Below are positions 9,576-21,022 of a stretch of DNA of 64,000 bases, in pieces. The DNA comes from Planctomycetota bacterium (lineage in GTDB: Bacteria > Planctomycetota > Planctomycetia > Pirellulales > UBA1268), in assembly GCA_016872555.1 (NCBI GenBank), contig VGZO01000011.1, forward strand, positions 43,482 through 107,481, written 5' to 3'. A program made the translations under genes and the position numbers. The stretch's first letter is position 1; every line of letters begins with the position of its first letter. The notes below the pieces were generated by a model that worked only from the letters and a program-made list of their open reading frames with translations, was not told the DNA's origin and searched no databases.

Positions 9576-12500
9576 TCACCCGGCCATCAGGTAGGCGATC
9601 AGGTCGCGGACCTCGTCGTCGGTGAGGCCGTCGAGGAGCCCCTCGGGCATCAGCGACACGCCGGCGTCGCGCAGCTCCTCGATCTCGTCGGCCGGCAACG
9701 TCTCGCGCCCGGCCGCGGTGCGGAGGACGACCGCGTCGGCAGTCCGCCGTTCGAGGAGGCCGGCGACGACACGCCCGTCGTCGAGGATGGCTTGACGGAG
9801 GCGGTAGTCGGGTGAGACGACCGCCGATGGGGTGACGACGTTGGCCAGCAGGTAGTCGAGATCGTGGCGGCCCGCCCCGGTGAGGTCGGGGCCGAGCGCT
9901 TCCCCGTCGCCGTGGAGCCGGTGGCAGGTCGCGCACAGCCGTTCCCACAGCCGCCGCCCCGCAGCGGAGTCGGCGGCGGCCAGCACCGCGGGCGTGAGCC
10001 GGGCGCGGCGGGTGTCGATCGAGACGCGGCCGCTCGCGGAAGGGCGCGCGGCGACTGCCGCTTCGAGCCGCCGCGCGAGCGCCCCGTCGCGGAGGGCGCG
10101 CACCTGGCGGACGACGTCGGGCCCGACGTCGGCGGCGGCGATCCGCCCCGTCTCCACGGCACTGGCAAGCGCAGCGGCCCACTCGCGCCGTGACACCAGC
10201 GCCATCAGGGCGCCAGCGCGGGTCACGGGGTCGAGCCGGGCATACTCGGCCACGATCCGCTCCGCCCCCGCTGGTTCGCCGGCCACGGCCAGACCGCGGA
10301 GGGCCGCCGCCCCGAGCCCCGGGACCGTGAGCACCGCCGCGCTGGTGGCCGAAAGCCCCGCGCCGCGGCTGTCGGTGAGTGCCGCGAGCGCCGCCGCGCG
10401 CCGTGCGGCGGGCAACGAGTCGTCGAGGACAAGCCGGCCGAGCCGCCCATCGGCGCCGGGCAGGCCGAACAGCGCCTCGAGGGCGGCGACATTCTCGCCG
10501 ATCGGCACGGCCAGGGGCTCGTCGGCGTCCGCCGCTGCCGCGACGGCAGCGGCGTGGAAGCGCTCCCACCCCGCCGGCGGGAGGGCGCGGCGCCTCCCCG
10601 TCCACCCGGCCCGCAGGCCGGTAAGGCAATCGTCGATCCCGGCTGGTCCTTCGTCGGCTGCGGCGGCGAGAAGCGCGCTGAGTGTCGCGGCAGCATCGCC
10701 GCCGGTCGCCCGGCGGACGATGTCGCGGCGCAGCCCAGGCCAATGGGCCCGGTCCGCCCACGGCACCGCGGCGGCCTTCCAGACGGCGACCGCGCCGCCC
10801 GGGTCTGCGGGGATCGCGGGCAGCAATCCGAACCAGACCATCGCCCCGAGATCGTGATGGTCGGCCCCTGGCCCGTGGAAAAAGTGATCGGCCGCTGGAT
10901 GCGGCCGACGGCGCCCCGGGAAACCCTCGGCGTTTCCCGCGGTCGCTTGAGTGGACAAAGGCCACGGAGGGCTTTGTCCACCGACAGCCAGCGCCCGCCC
11001 GGGAGGCGCGTCGTCTACCGTGGCCGGGGCGGCTCCGGCGGCCGAGTCTTCGACATGGTCGACCAGCGCCGCCGCCAGCGGCGCCCGGGCACGGGGAGGA
11101 AGGCGCTGGAGCACCGTGGCGAGGGCGAGGCGGACCTCGGGGTCACGTTCGGCCGCGGCGTGATGCACCAGTCGTTCGACCGCCACCGCTGCCGGCGCGG
11201 CCGTGCGCGGCGGCTGCTCACCGGTCGCGAAGTCGAGCGGCCATGCATCGCTGAGGAGGCGGATCGCCCACACGCGGATCGCCGGCTCGGCATCGTCGAG
11301 AAGCGGCAGGAGGCGCCCGGTGGCAAGCGCGCCTGTCGCCCACAGGCCCCACAGGCCGCGGAGCCGCAGCGTCGTCGTCGCCCCGTCGTCGAGGAGGCGC
11401 TCCAGGGCCGCCCGCGCGGTGGCCGGCAGCGGCCGGTCGGGTGTCGCCGCGCGCCTGTCGGCGAGGAGCCGGAGAGCCATCCGGGCCTGCCAGCGGTCGG
11501 CCATGAGGAGGCCGACGAGATCGTCGGTCGACAGCGTCGCCAGATCGCGGAGCGGAGCGCGGACGGCGCCGGGGACGGCGAGGCAAAACACCCGGCCGCT
11601 GGTGCGGTGGACGCCGGTCGCCTCGTGGCATTCCCCGGTGTCGCTCCAGTCGAGGATCGCGAGGGCCCGGTGCGGGAGCTCGACGATGTCGATCCCGCGG
11701 AAAAACGGATCGCCGAACAGTGCCAGATCCGCCTCGTGGCGACCGACGATCCCCTGCGGCGTGTGGTCGAGCCGGTCGACGTTGATCCGGCGGCCATGGA
11801 GATTGAGCGTCAGGAGCCGGCCGCGCAGGTCGTCGGGCCAGCCCGGTTCGTCGGGCACCACCACGCAGCCGGCGTGGGCGTGGCCGCCGCCATGGGCATC
11901 GGCCCGGCCGTCGCGCGATTCGGTCCAGTGGCGCGAGGCGTCGAAGTGCTCGTGGTCGGCGTGCGGCGGGAGCGGGTCGGTCACGAACGGATGCGGCTCG
12001 ACGGTGTGCGATCGGGCGTAGTGCGCTCCGGGGAGGAGACGCCACAGGTGGCCGTTGACGGTGTTGACGAAAAACCCCTCGCCACGGTCGTCCCAGTCGT
12101 GGCCCCAGGGGTTGGTGGTGCCGTGGCAGACCGCTTCGAACACCTTCCGCTCCGGATGGTAGCGCCACATTCCACCACGCAGGGGGACACGGGCCGCGGC
12201 AGCGACGCCCGGCGGCCCGATCGCGCCGGGTGAGCTCGCCCCGCAGCGGCCGTACAGCCAGCCATCGGGCCCCCACGACAAGCCGTTGGCGAACGTGTGG
12301 TGGCTGCCCTCCGACACCGTGAACCCGTCGAGGACGGTTTCGGCCCGGTCGGCGCGGGCGCTGGCGTCCGTGGGGGATGGATCGGCTGGCCAACCGTCGG
12401 GAGGCCGGTCGCCGGCGGGGATGAACAGCAGCCGCGGCGGGCAGAGGAGCCACAGGCCGCCGCGCCCCACGGTGAGGCCCGTCAGGCCGACGAGGCCGTC

Positions 12501-12926
12501 GACGAGCACGGCGTGGTGTTCCGCCACGCCGTCGCCGTCGGCATCCTCGACGAGCGTGACACGGTCCCGCCAGCGCGTGTCGGTCCGCAGCGGCCGTTCG
12601 GCGTAGGTCAGGTTCTCGGCGACCAGCAGCCGCCCGGCCGCATCGACGGTCGCGGCGATCGGGTTGACGATCACCGGCTCACTGGCCAGGAGCGTGATCT
12701 CCATCGCGACGCGCGTCGCGACCGCGGCCCGGGCTGTTTCCGCCGGCAGCGGGTCGCCGGCGCGCTCGCTGTTGATCGTCGCGGCGCCATCCGGCGTGGC
12801 TGCGCGCACGGGATCGACCGTCCCCGGCCGGTGGCCCGATGCCACGCCGCAGGCGAGCAGCACCACGGCGCGGACTGCCGCACGCCGCCGCGCTGCACGC
12901 CGTGAAGAAACGTCGAGGACGACCAT
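9576..12926 (-). CDS. PVC-type haem-binding CxxCH protein with membrane-bound dehydrogenase domain
   Basis: 1116 aa from an ATG giving MVVLDVSS and a signal peptide (AVRAVVLLACGVASG). Layout: N-terminal propeller resembling the membrane-bound dehydrogenase domain (LVAENLTYAERPL, ANGLSWGPDGWLYGRCG), a middle HEAT-like helical region, then a C-terminal c-type haem domain with CATCH near residue 1000 followed by ALGPDLTG. This is a planctomycete/verrucomicrobial family thought to oxidise sugars or alcohols at the outer face and pass electrons to cytochrome. Residues about 648-682 are encoded by a palindromic repeat and break the helical region. The start is next to a 14-bp hairpin, so translation may depend on structure. 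Confidence 0.85.
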   Translation of the reverse strand: MVVLDVSSRRAARRRAAVRAVVLLACGVASGHRPGTVDPVRAATPDGAATINSERAGDPLPAETARAAVATRVAMEITLLASEPVIVNPIAATVDAAGRLLVAENLTYAERPLRTDTRWRDRVTLVEDADGDGVAEHHAVLVDGLVGLTGLTVGRGGLWLLCPPRLLFIPAGDRPPDGWPADPSPTDASARADRAETVLDGFTVSEGSHHTFANGLSWGPDGWLYGRCGASSPGAIGPPGVAAAARVPLRGGMWRYHPERKVFEAVCHGTTNPWGHDWDDRGEGFFVNTVNGHLWRLLPGAHYARSHTVEPHPFVTDPLPPHADHEHFDASRHWTESRDGRADAHGGGHAHAGCVVVPDEPGWPDDLRGRLLTLNLHGRRINVDRLDHTPQGIVGRHEADLALFGDPFFRGIDIVELPHRALAILDWSDTGECHEATGVHRTSGRVFCLAVPGAVRAPLRDLATLSTDDLVGLLMADRWQARMALRLLADRRAATPDRPLPATARAALERLLDDGATTTLRLRGLWGLWATGALATGRLLPLLDDAEPAIRVWAIRLLSDAWPLDFATGEQPPRTAAPAAVAVERLVHHAAAERDPEVRLALATVLQRLPPRARAPLAAALVDHVEDSAAGAAPATVDDAPPGRALAVGGQSPPWPLSTQATAGNAEGFPGRRRPHPAADHFFHGPGADHHDLGAMVWFGLLPAIPADPGGAVAVWKAAAVPWADRAHWPGLRRDIVRRATGGDAAATLSALLAAAADEGPAGIDDCLTGLRAGWTGRRRALPPAGWERFHAAAVAAAADADEPLAVPIGENVAALEALFGLPGADGRLGRLVLDDSLPAARRAAALAALTDSRGAGLSATSAAVLTVPGLGAAALRGLAVAGEPAGAERIVAEYARLDPVTRAGALMALVSRREWAAALASAVETGRIAAADVGPDVVRQVRALRDGALARRLEAAVAARPSASGRVSIDTRRARLTPAVLAAADSAAGRRLWERLCATCHRLHGDGEALGPDLTGAGRHDLDYLLANVVTPSAVVSPDYRLRQAILDDGRVVAGLLERRTADAVVLRTAAGRETLPADEIEELRDAGVSLMPEGLLDGLTDDEVRDLIAYLMAG
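10881..10983 (+). repeat. Dispersed palindromic repeat, copy A (inside a coding sequence)
   Basis: Three hairpins in a row: TCGGCCGC/GCGGCCGA (10888-10895, 10901-10908), CGGGAAAC/GTTTCCCG (10917-10924, 10932-10939) and GTGGACAAAG/CTTTGTCCAC (10951-10960, 10972-10981). The last two hairpins with the sequence between them match copy B (reverse orientation) over about 66 aligned bases without gaps. The first two match copy C. It lies in the PVC haem gene in antisense orientation and is read through in frame as about 34 residues. It is the best-preserved copy. Confidence 0.8.
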
Positions 12927-12970
12927 GCGGTGGGATCCCGCAGCACGGGATCCCACCGCTCCTGAGCGGC

Positions 12971-12978
<8 letters not shown>
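12927..12978 (-). promoter_or_regulatory. Two adjoining perfect hairpins between nrdJ and the haem protein gene
   Basis: Hairpin 1 has a perfect 14-bp stem (12927-12940 with 12946-12959, 5-base loop). Hairpin 2 has a 9-bp stem (12958-12966 with 12970-12978, 3-base loop) that covers the nrdJ stop codon. They share two bases, so they compete at the edge. On the minus strand they sit between the nrdJ stop and the next ATG, where a ribosome binding site would be. No T-run follows. They may attenuate, stabilise or terminate the nrdJ transcript, or block translation of the next gene. Confidence 0.6.
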
Positions 12979-16108
<3,130 letters not shown>

Positions 16109-16778
16109 CGGCGGTCCTCCGGTCAGGCAAACGTGTCCACACCAACAAGTATACTACAGTATAGTTCCCGTGCCGCCGGCTCCCGGGTCGTCGGGGCGGG
16201 AATCTCCGGTGCCGGCCGGTGGCTCGGGCCGGAGATGGCTGGGCTCCATCCCCCCGGCTCAGGTGGTTCCGACAGGCTCCCCCCCGACCGGTTCCCGAGC
16301 GATCCGGTCGGCAGTCGGGAGCCAAGTTCGCGCTGCCCGGGACTCCCCCCGGCCACCACGGCATGTCAGGGGCGCAAAGACAGCGAAAAAGCAGATCCAT
16401 CTGCATGCTATCGCAAGATCTGGTAGACGAGAGCTCGCGGACCACTTCATATGGTCCTCACGGAGCCGGGGCGTGAATGTAGCCACTGGTCGGGGGGAGT
16501 CAAGCCGCATTCGGCCAACCTTGTCCCGACGGTCGTAAGTCCGCTGGTTCCTTGGTTTTTGTGGGTGTTCTCCAGCCCTGGTTGCACCGCCGTGACCGAC
16601 CAGCTTTCGGTGGGGGATCGCGACGGCGAGCGGCATGCCGGTCTGGCGGCGGACGCCACTGCCAAGCGTTCGCTCGCCAGCCGAGCGAACGCCGCGAACA
16701 ATGCCCGGCGAGGGGCCGCGGGTTTCCCACCGGCCGAGCACGCGTGCATGAACGATCCGCAACACGACGAGGTGGCCG
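16109..16778. other. Long divergent intergenic region between nrdJ and the DJ-1/PfpI gene
   Basis: About 670 bases between two divergent genes. It holds the TATACT dyad near nrdJ and imperfect inverted repeats around 16290-16345. No open frame here shows a recognisable protein, and no tRNA or convincing riboswitch was found. Composition between 16365 and 16600 is somewhat less GC-rich than the coding sequence around it. Confidence 0.5.
16150..16163 (-). promoter_or_regulatory. Symmetrical TATACT dyad upstream of nrdJ
   Basis: TATACT at 16150-16155 and AGTATA at 16158-16163 form a perfect 6-bp inverted repeat with a 2-base spacer. Each arm reads as a -10-like TATACT on one strand. It lies 42-55 bases before the nrdJ start and stands out in GC-rich sequence. 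It could be the nrdJ promoter -10 region, an operator, or both. It only partly resembles an NrdR box. Confidence 0.5.
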
Positions 16779-17348
16779 GTGAACGACACGATCGGGGTTG
16801 GTATCGGCTCCGGCCTGCGGATCCTGGTGATCGTCGGCCAGGACTACGAGGATCTCGAGCTGTGGTATCCGAAGCTGCGGCTCGAGGAGGCCGGAGCGCA
16901 CGTCACCGTCGCCGGTCCGGTAGGTGGGCAGGTGTACTCCGGGAAGCATGGCTATCCCTGCCGCGCCGATGCGGCCCTCGCCGAGATGGAGAGCGCCGAT
17001 TTCCACGGCGTCGTGATCCCCGGCGGCTGGATGCCCGACGCCCTGCGCCGTGACGGCAAGGTTCTCGACCTCGTCCGCAGCTTCGCTGCCGAGGGCAAAC
17101 TCGTGGCGGCGATCTGCCACGGGGGTTGGATCCCGATCTCGGCCGGTGTGTACCGCGGCGTGCGGGTGACCGGCAGCCCCGGCATCCGTGACGATCTGGT
17201 CAACGCCGGAGCACGGTGGAGCGACGAGCCGGTCGTGATCGACGGCAATCATGTCACCAGTCGCCGGCCGGGTGACCTGCCGGCGTTCTGCCGGGGGATC
17301 CTCGCGGTGCTCGCGCAACGGGCTGCCGGCGGTCCCCGGACGGCGTGA
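16779..17348 (+). CDS. DJ-1/PfpI family protein
   Basis: 189 aa, one DJ-1/PfpI domain. ILVIVGQDYEDLELWYP (15-31) carries the conserved acidic residue near E24. The nucleophile elbow AICHGGW places the reactive Cys at 113, and GVVIPGGWMPDALR (77-90) is the family strand-turn. Members are intracellular proteases, glyoxalase III-like or deglycase-like enzymes, and several belong to stress responses. The next gene is a Fur-type regulator 185 bases downstream. Specific activity is unknown. Confidence 0.85.
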   Translation: MNDTIGVGIGSGLRILVIVGQDYEDLELWYPKLRLEEAGAHVTVAGPVGGQVYSGKHGYPCRADAALAEMESADFHGVVIPGGWMPDALRRDGKVLDLVRSFAAEGKLVAAICHGGWIPISAGVYRGVRVTGSPGIRDDLVNAGARWSDEPVVIDGNHVTSRRPGDLPAFCRGILAVLAQRAAGGPRTA

Positions 17349-17533
17349 CGGGCACCGGCACCGCCGCTGGCCGGCACGCGGTCCGTGAGGGGCCGCGGTC
17401 GGCTCCGCGCGCGTCGCCCCGGCCGATCGGGGGATCCGGCCCCGGCGTGGTGGTTTCGAACGGGGCACGCGGACGACCGGGGGCCGCGTGTTCGGTGTCG
17501 GTCGGTGCGGCGGCCGTGGTACCATCCGGAGGT

Positions 17534-18058
17534 ATGCCATCCGACCCCGCCATCTCCGTCGACGCGCTCAAGAAGACGATCCGAGCCCTCGGCCTGCGCT
17601 GCACGGCGGCCCGGCTGGCGGTGCTCCAGCACCTGATCGCCGCCACCGGTCCCGAAACGCACGCCGAGGTCTCACAAGCCCTGGTGGACACAGGCTTCGA
17701 CCGGGCGACGATCTACCGCAACCTCACCGAGCTGACCGAGGCGGGTCTCGTGTCACGGATCGAGTTGGGGGATCATGTGTGGCGGTTCGAGATTCGCAAG
17801 GTCGGCCGCGACGGCACCCGGTCGATCAGCCACCCGCATTTCGTCTGCACCTCCTGCGGGGAGGTGTCGTGCCTCGACGACGTCGACGTCGCGATCACCC
17901 CCAAGCCGCCGGTTCGGCCGGCCGAACCGAAGCCCGCGCCCGCACGGCCGGGGCGGCCGCGCGCGGCCGCGGAGCGGATCACCGAGCCACCGGAGAAGCC
18001 GGCGATCCACACCGTCACCGACGTGCTCCTCAAGGGGCGCTGCGGGAACTGTGGGTGA
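17534..18058 (+). CDS. Fur family transcriptional regulator with a proline-rich insert
   Basis: 174 aa. The N-terminal winged helix is clear: LRCTAARLAVLQHLIAA, HAEVSQALV and FDRATIYRNLTELTEAGLV. The metal-binding half has HPHFVCTSCGEVSCL and a terminal CGNC, giving two Cys pairs for a structural zinc. A Pro/Ala/Arg-rich stretch of about 35 residues (roughly 125-158) separates the pairs and interrupts the usual dimerisation domain. It could be Fur, Zur or PerR; the metal cannot be told from sequence. GGAGG lies only one base before the ATG, too close for normal use, so a GTG at 17516 is an alternative start. The stop overlaps the next frame. Confidence 0.8.
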   Translation: MPSDPAISVDALKKTIRALGLRCTAARLAVLQHLIAATGPETHAEVSQALVDTGFDRATIYRNLTELTEAGLVSRIELGDHVWRFEIRKVGRDGTRSISHPHFVCTSCGEVSCLDDVDVAITPKPPVRPAEPKPAPARPGRPRAAAERITEPPEKPAIHTVTDVLLKGRCGNCG

Positions 18059-19904
18059 CGTGGCCCGTCTGGCGGGCTCATGGTTTCGGGCCTGTAGCCG
18101 GCTGATCGCGATCGTCCTCGGTCTGGCCGGAGCAGGCGTGGTCCCCTCCGCTCCGGCCGCTCCCCCGGCCGCCGTCGCGGCGGGGCTCGACGAGCAGGCC
18201 ACGATCCTGCGCGGCCGCGCCGACGCTCTCGGAATCCGTGGCATCCTCCGCCTGGCACTCGAGGCGGCCGGGGCGGGCCACGATGCGGCGATCGTCGACG
18301 ACGCGCTGTTCTGCGCGCGGTCGATGCAGGATCGGGACCCCGCCAGTCAGTGGGTAGGGAACTTCCGCTGGCGACTCGGCGACGAGCGGGTGATCGACGA
18401 AAACGCGGTCGAGTTCGCGGTGCAGCTGCTCTCGCTGATCGCGCTCGACCACCGTGCGCGACTCACGCCGGAGTCGCTGCGGCGACTCGACGAGCTCCTC
18501 GCCGACGCCCTCCCCGCGCTCCGCCGACACCGCGTGCCCCTCGGCCAGACCAACATCGCCCTGACCAGGATCTGGAACCTCCTCGCCCTCGGCCTCCTCG
18601 GCGACGCGGAGGCCCGGCGCGAAGGTGAGGAAGCCTGGCACTCCTGGCTCGACTTCACCCGCGCCCGCGGCATCACCGAAGCGCTCTGCCCGACCTACTA
18701 TGGTGTCGACCTCGACGCCCTCGGCCTGATCGCGACCCGCGCCCAAGCAGACGTGGTGCGCGGGGAGGCACGGCAGGTCCTGGCGTACCTCTGGACGTCG
18801 ATCGCCGCTCATTGGTACGCGCCGAGCGGCCGCCTCTCCGGGCCCCACGCGCGCGACACCGACTGGTTGTTCGGCCGTGGGCTACTCGACGAGCATGCCG
18901 CCGCCGCCGGGTGGATCCCGTTTCCGGAGGCGGGCGACGCCACCGAGTGGCTGCCCGGGAGCCGCCATGCCGGGCTGACGGTGTTCCGCACGGCCTGCCA
19001 ACGGCCGCCGCCCCCTGTCGTCGATCGGTCACGGTGCAGCCGCGTGCCCCGGTTCGTCGTCGAACGCCACGGCACGCACCCCTGGCAGCGGTCCACCGAC
19101 CACGTCGGCCGACTGGGCAGTATCGGCATCGCCGGCGAGACCCGCGGCGCCGAGGACAAGGCGCTGGTCGTCAACCTCGGCGGCGGCGCGACGACGGTCA
19201 ACGTGACGCTGGTCTACGACGGCCACGGCGATCCCTACGGCCGGCGCCGCGACGTCGGCGCCGACGGCCACCGCAAGGCGCGCCATCTGCGGCCATTTCT
19301 CGTCAGCTCCCAGGACGGCCCGCGCGTGACGGCCGCCTGGCACCTCGATCCCGCCGATCCGGTGCACCGCCTCGAGGGAACGGAGCGGTCGGTCGCCGCC
19401 CACCTGCTCGTGCCGGCCGACGCCACGGTCTGGGACGAGGCCGGGCCGTGTGCCAGCGGGGCCGTGCTGCCGGCCGACGCGGTCGCGTTCGTCGAGCGTG
19501 AGGGAACCGTGCTCGCACTGCGCTCGGTCGTGCCCACCGCGACGGAACGCTCTCCGGCACGGTGGCGGCTGGTCGACGACGGCGCACGCCATGGCGCGCG
19601 GCGCCTCTCGGCGGAGCCGGCGGGGGGTGGCGGGCTGGCGGCGCTGCTGGTGATCCTCGACCTCGAACTGTGCGAGGGGCTCGGTGCTGCCGGCTTCGCC
19701 GCCTTGCGGAGGGAGTTCGCGGCGCGGGGGGTGACCGCCGAGCGATCCGCCGACCGTCTGGCGGTGCGCGGCAGCCTGCCGCTCGAGGCCGATCTCGTCG
19801 CCCGCCGGCCGCTCGCCTTCCGGCCGCTGCTGGCCGAGGGCGCCCTGCTCTTGCTCGACGGCGCCGAGGTCGGCCGGCCGCTGCTCGCGCCGGCGACCCC
19901 GTGA
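18051..19904 (+). CDS. Secreted protein of unknown function, possibly an alpha/alpha-toroid
   Basis: 617 aa if read from GTG 18051 (GTG 18060 is also possible). The N terminus has a hydrophobic segment (LIAIVLGLAGAGVVPSAPAAP) typical of a signal peptide. I do not recognise a named family. The first half is helical with many Trp and aromatic residues (YYGVDLDALGLIATRAQAD), and the second half looks beta-rich with VNVTLVYDGHGDPYG. This order recalls heparinase or alginate-lyase-like proteins (helical toroid then beta domain), but no catalytic motif can be named. It overlaps the Fur-family gene by 8 bases, suggesting co-transcription. Confidence 0.65.
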   Translation: MGDVARLAGSWFRACSRLIAIVLGLAGAGVVPSAPAAPPAAVAAGLDEQATILRGRADALGIRGILRLALEAAGAGHDAAIVDDALFCARSMQDRDPASQWVGNFRWRLGDERVIDENAVEFAVQLLSLIALDHRARLTPESLRRLDELLADALPALRRHRVPLGQTNIALTRIWNLLALGLLGDAEARREGEEAWHSWLDFTRARGITEALCPTYYGVDLDALGLIATRAQADVVRGEARQVLAYLWTSIAAHWYAPSGRLSGPHARDTDWLFGRGLLDEHAAAAGWIPFPEAGDATEWLPGSRHAGLTVFRTACQRPPPPVVDRSRCSRVPRFVVERHGTHPWQRSTDHVGRLGSIGIAGETRGAEDKALVVNLGGGATTVNVTLVYDGHGDPYGRRRDVGADGHRKARHLRPFLVSSQDGPRVTAAWHLDPADPVHRLEGTERSVAAHLLVPADATVWDEAGPCASGAVLPADAVAFVEREGTVLALRSVVPTATERSPARWRLVDDGARHGARRLSAEPAGGGGLAALLVILDLELCEGLGAAGFAALRREFAARGVTAERSADRLAVRGSLPLEADLVARRPLAFRPLLAEGALLLLDGAEVGRPLLAPATP

Positions 19905-19909
19905 GCGGC

Positions 19910-21004
19910 TCAGTACCAGAGGCCGACGCGTACCAGGAAGGTGTCGTCGGGACGGTAGTCGGCGGTGTCGGTGACGTAGTACTCGACCAGCCGGCCGGTG
20001 ACCCAGCCGGTCTCGACGCGGACGCTCGCGCCGAGATCGGCGGGGCGGCGTTCCCAACCGGCCAGCAGCCGGTAGTCGTGGTACACGACGACGTCGTCGG
20101 CGCCGTCGTCGCGCCGCACCGCCCACTGGTTGCCGCCGAACTCGCCGGCGAGGTACAGCCAGTGGCTCGCCCGGGGCCGCTCGGCAATCCGCCATGCCAA
20201 GCGCGGACGGGGAAAGATGAGCTCGTAGCGCCGGTCGTCCGCCGGGGTCCAGAGCAGGCCGCCGGCGGGCAGCAGATTGACGTCGTAGCGGTCGAGGTAG
20301 ATGACGCCGGCCACGACCCGCAGCTCGTCGGTCGCCTCCCAAGCGCCGAAACCATGTCCGGTGATCCGCAGCGCCTGGGCGGAGTCGTTGTGGAAGTCGC
20401 TGTACCACCCCGGTGCGACCGCCAGATCGACGCCCAGCCGCGCGCCGGCCTTGCGGAGCCAGCGCGCCTGCAGCCAGGCGTCGTACAGGCCGGCCGGCAG
20501 GCCGGGGTCGGCCGGCCCCGCCACCTCGTCGACGAACGTCGCCCCGAACCCAGGCGTGAGCAGCAGGGGGGAGTCGACGGTCGGGGCGGGCAACCCGATC
20601 GTGAGGCTCGTGTCGATCGTCGTCAGCCCGAGGCCGTCGGATCCGAGGCGCGGCAGTTCGGTGACGGTGACGATCGCCTGCTGCAGGGCCCCCGGCTTGG
20701 CCCCCGGCGGGAGCTTGCGGCCGGCCGGCGGCTCGAACTCCTGCGGCGGTTGGCCGGGTGGCGCCAGGTCGTCGGGGAGGAGCGGCTCGGTGAGGTCTTG
20801 GGGGTCGCCCAGCGCCGCCAGACGGATCCGCGAGAAGAATCCCTCGTCGACCGGCGGCAGCGGGAGGAGCGCGCCGCCCTGGGGAGCGGGGAGGAGTGCC
20901 GGTTCCTCGGCGCCGGCCGTGCCGCATGACGCCGCCAGCGCCGCCACGAGCACCAAGCGCACGCACGGCCGTCGCGGTCGCGGGAGCGGTTCGCTGCGGG
21001 ACAC
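19910..21004 (-). CDS. DUF6268-type outer-membrane beta-barrel protein (copy 1)
   Basis: 364 aa. Signal peptide VRLVLVAALAASCGTAGA, then a Pro-rich linker, then alternating beta-type sequence ending in an aromatic residue (FLVRVGLWY), as outer-membrane barrels do. Shared blocks with the next gene are LLLTPGFG, LPAGLYDAWLQARW, GVIYLDRYDVNLLPAGG and YLAGEFGGNQWAVRR. These place both in a planctomycete family of unknown role. Its stop lies 6 bases from the end of the convergent secreted protein gene. Copy 2 ends 18 bases upstream of its start, so the pair forms an operon from one duplication. Confidence 0.75.
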   Translation of the reverse strand: MSRSEPLPRPRRPCVRLVLVAALAASCGTAGAEEPALLPAPQGGALLPLPPVDEGFFSRIRLAALGDPQDLTEPLLPDDLAPPGQPPQEFEPPAGRKLPPGAKPGALQQAIVTVTELPRLGSDGLGLTTIDTSLTIGLPAPTVDSPLLLTPGFGATFVDEVAGPADPGLPAGLYDAWLQARWLRKAGARLGVDLAVAPGWYSDFHNDSAQALRITGHGFGAWEATDELRVVAGVIYLDRYDVNLLPAGGLLWTPADDRRYELIFPRPRLAWRIAERPRASHWLYLAGEFGGNQWAVRRDDGADDVVVYHDYRLLAGWERRPADLGASVRVETGWVTGRLVEYYVTDTADYRPDDTFLVRVGLWY

Positions 21005-21022
21005 GGCGCCCCCTACGGTGCG

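Noticed and set aside
16150..16163. Calling the nrdJ dyad an NrdR box
   Set aside because: It only partly resembles the recalled consensus, and the usual second box is missing; it is listed only as a dyad.
16470..16510. A GCCACTGG stretch resembling part of a cobalamin riboswitch near nrdJ
   Set aside because: It is on the plus strand, away from nrdJ, and the rest of the riboswitch core, including the B12 box, is not present.
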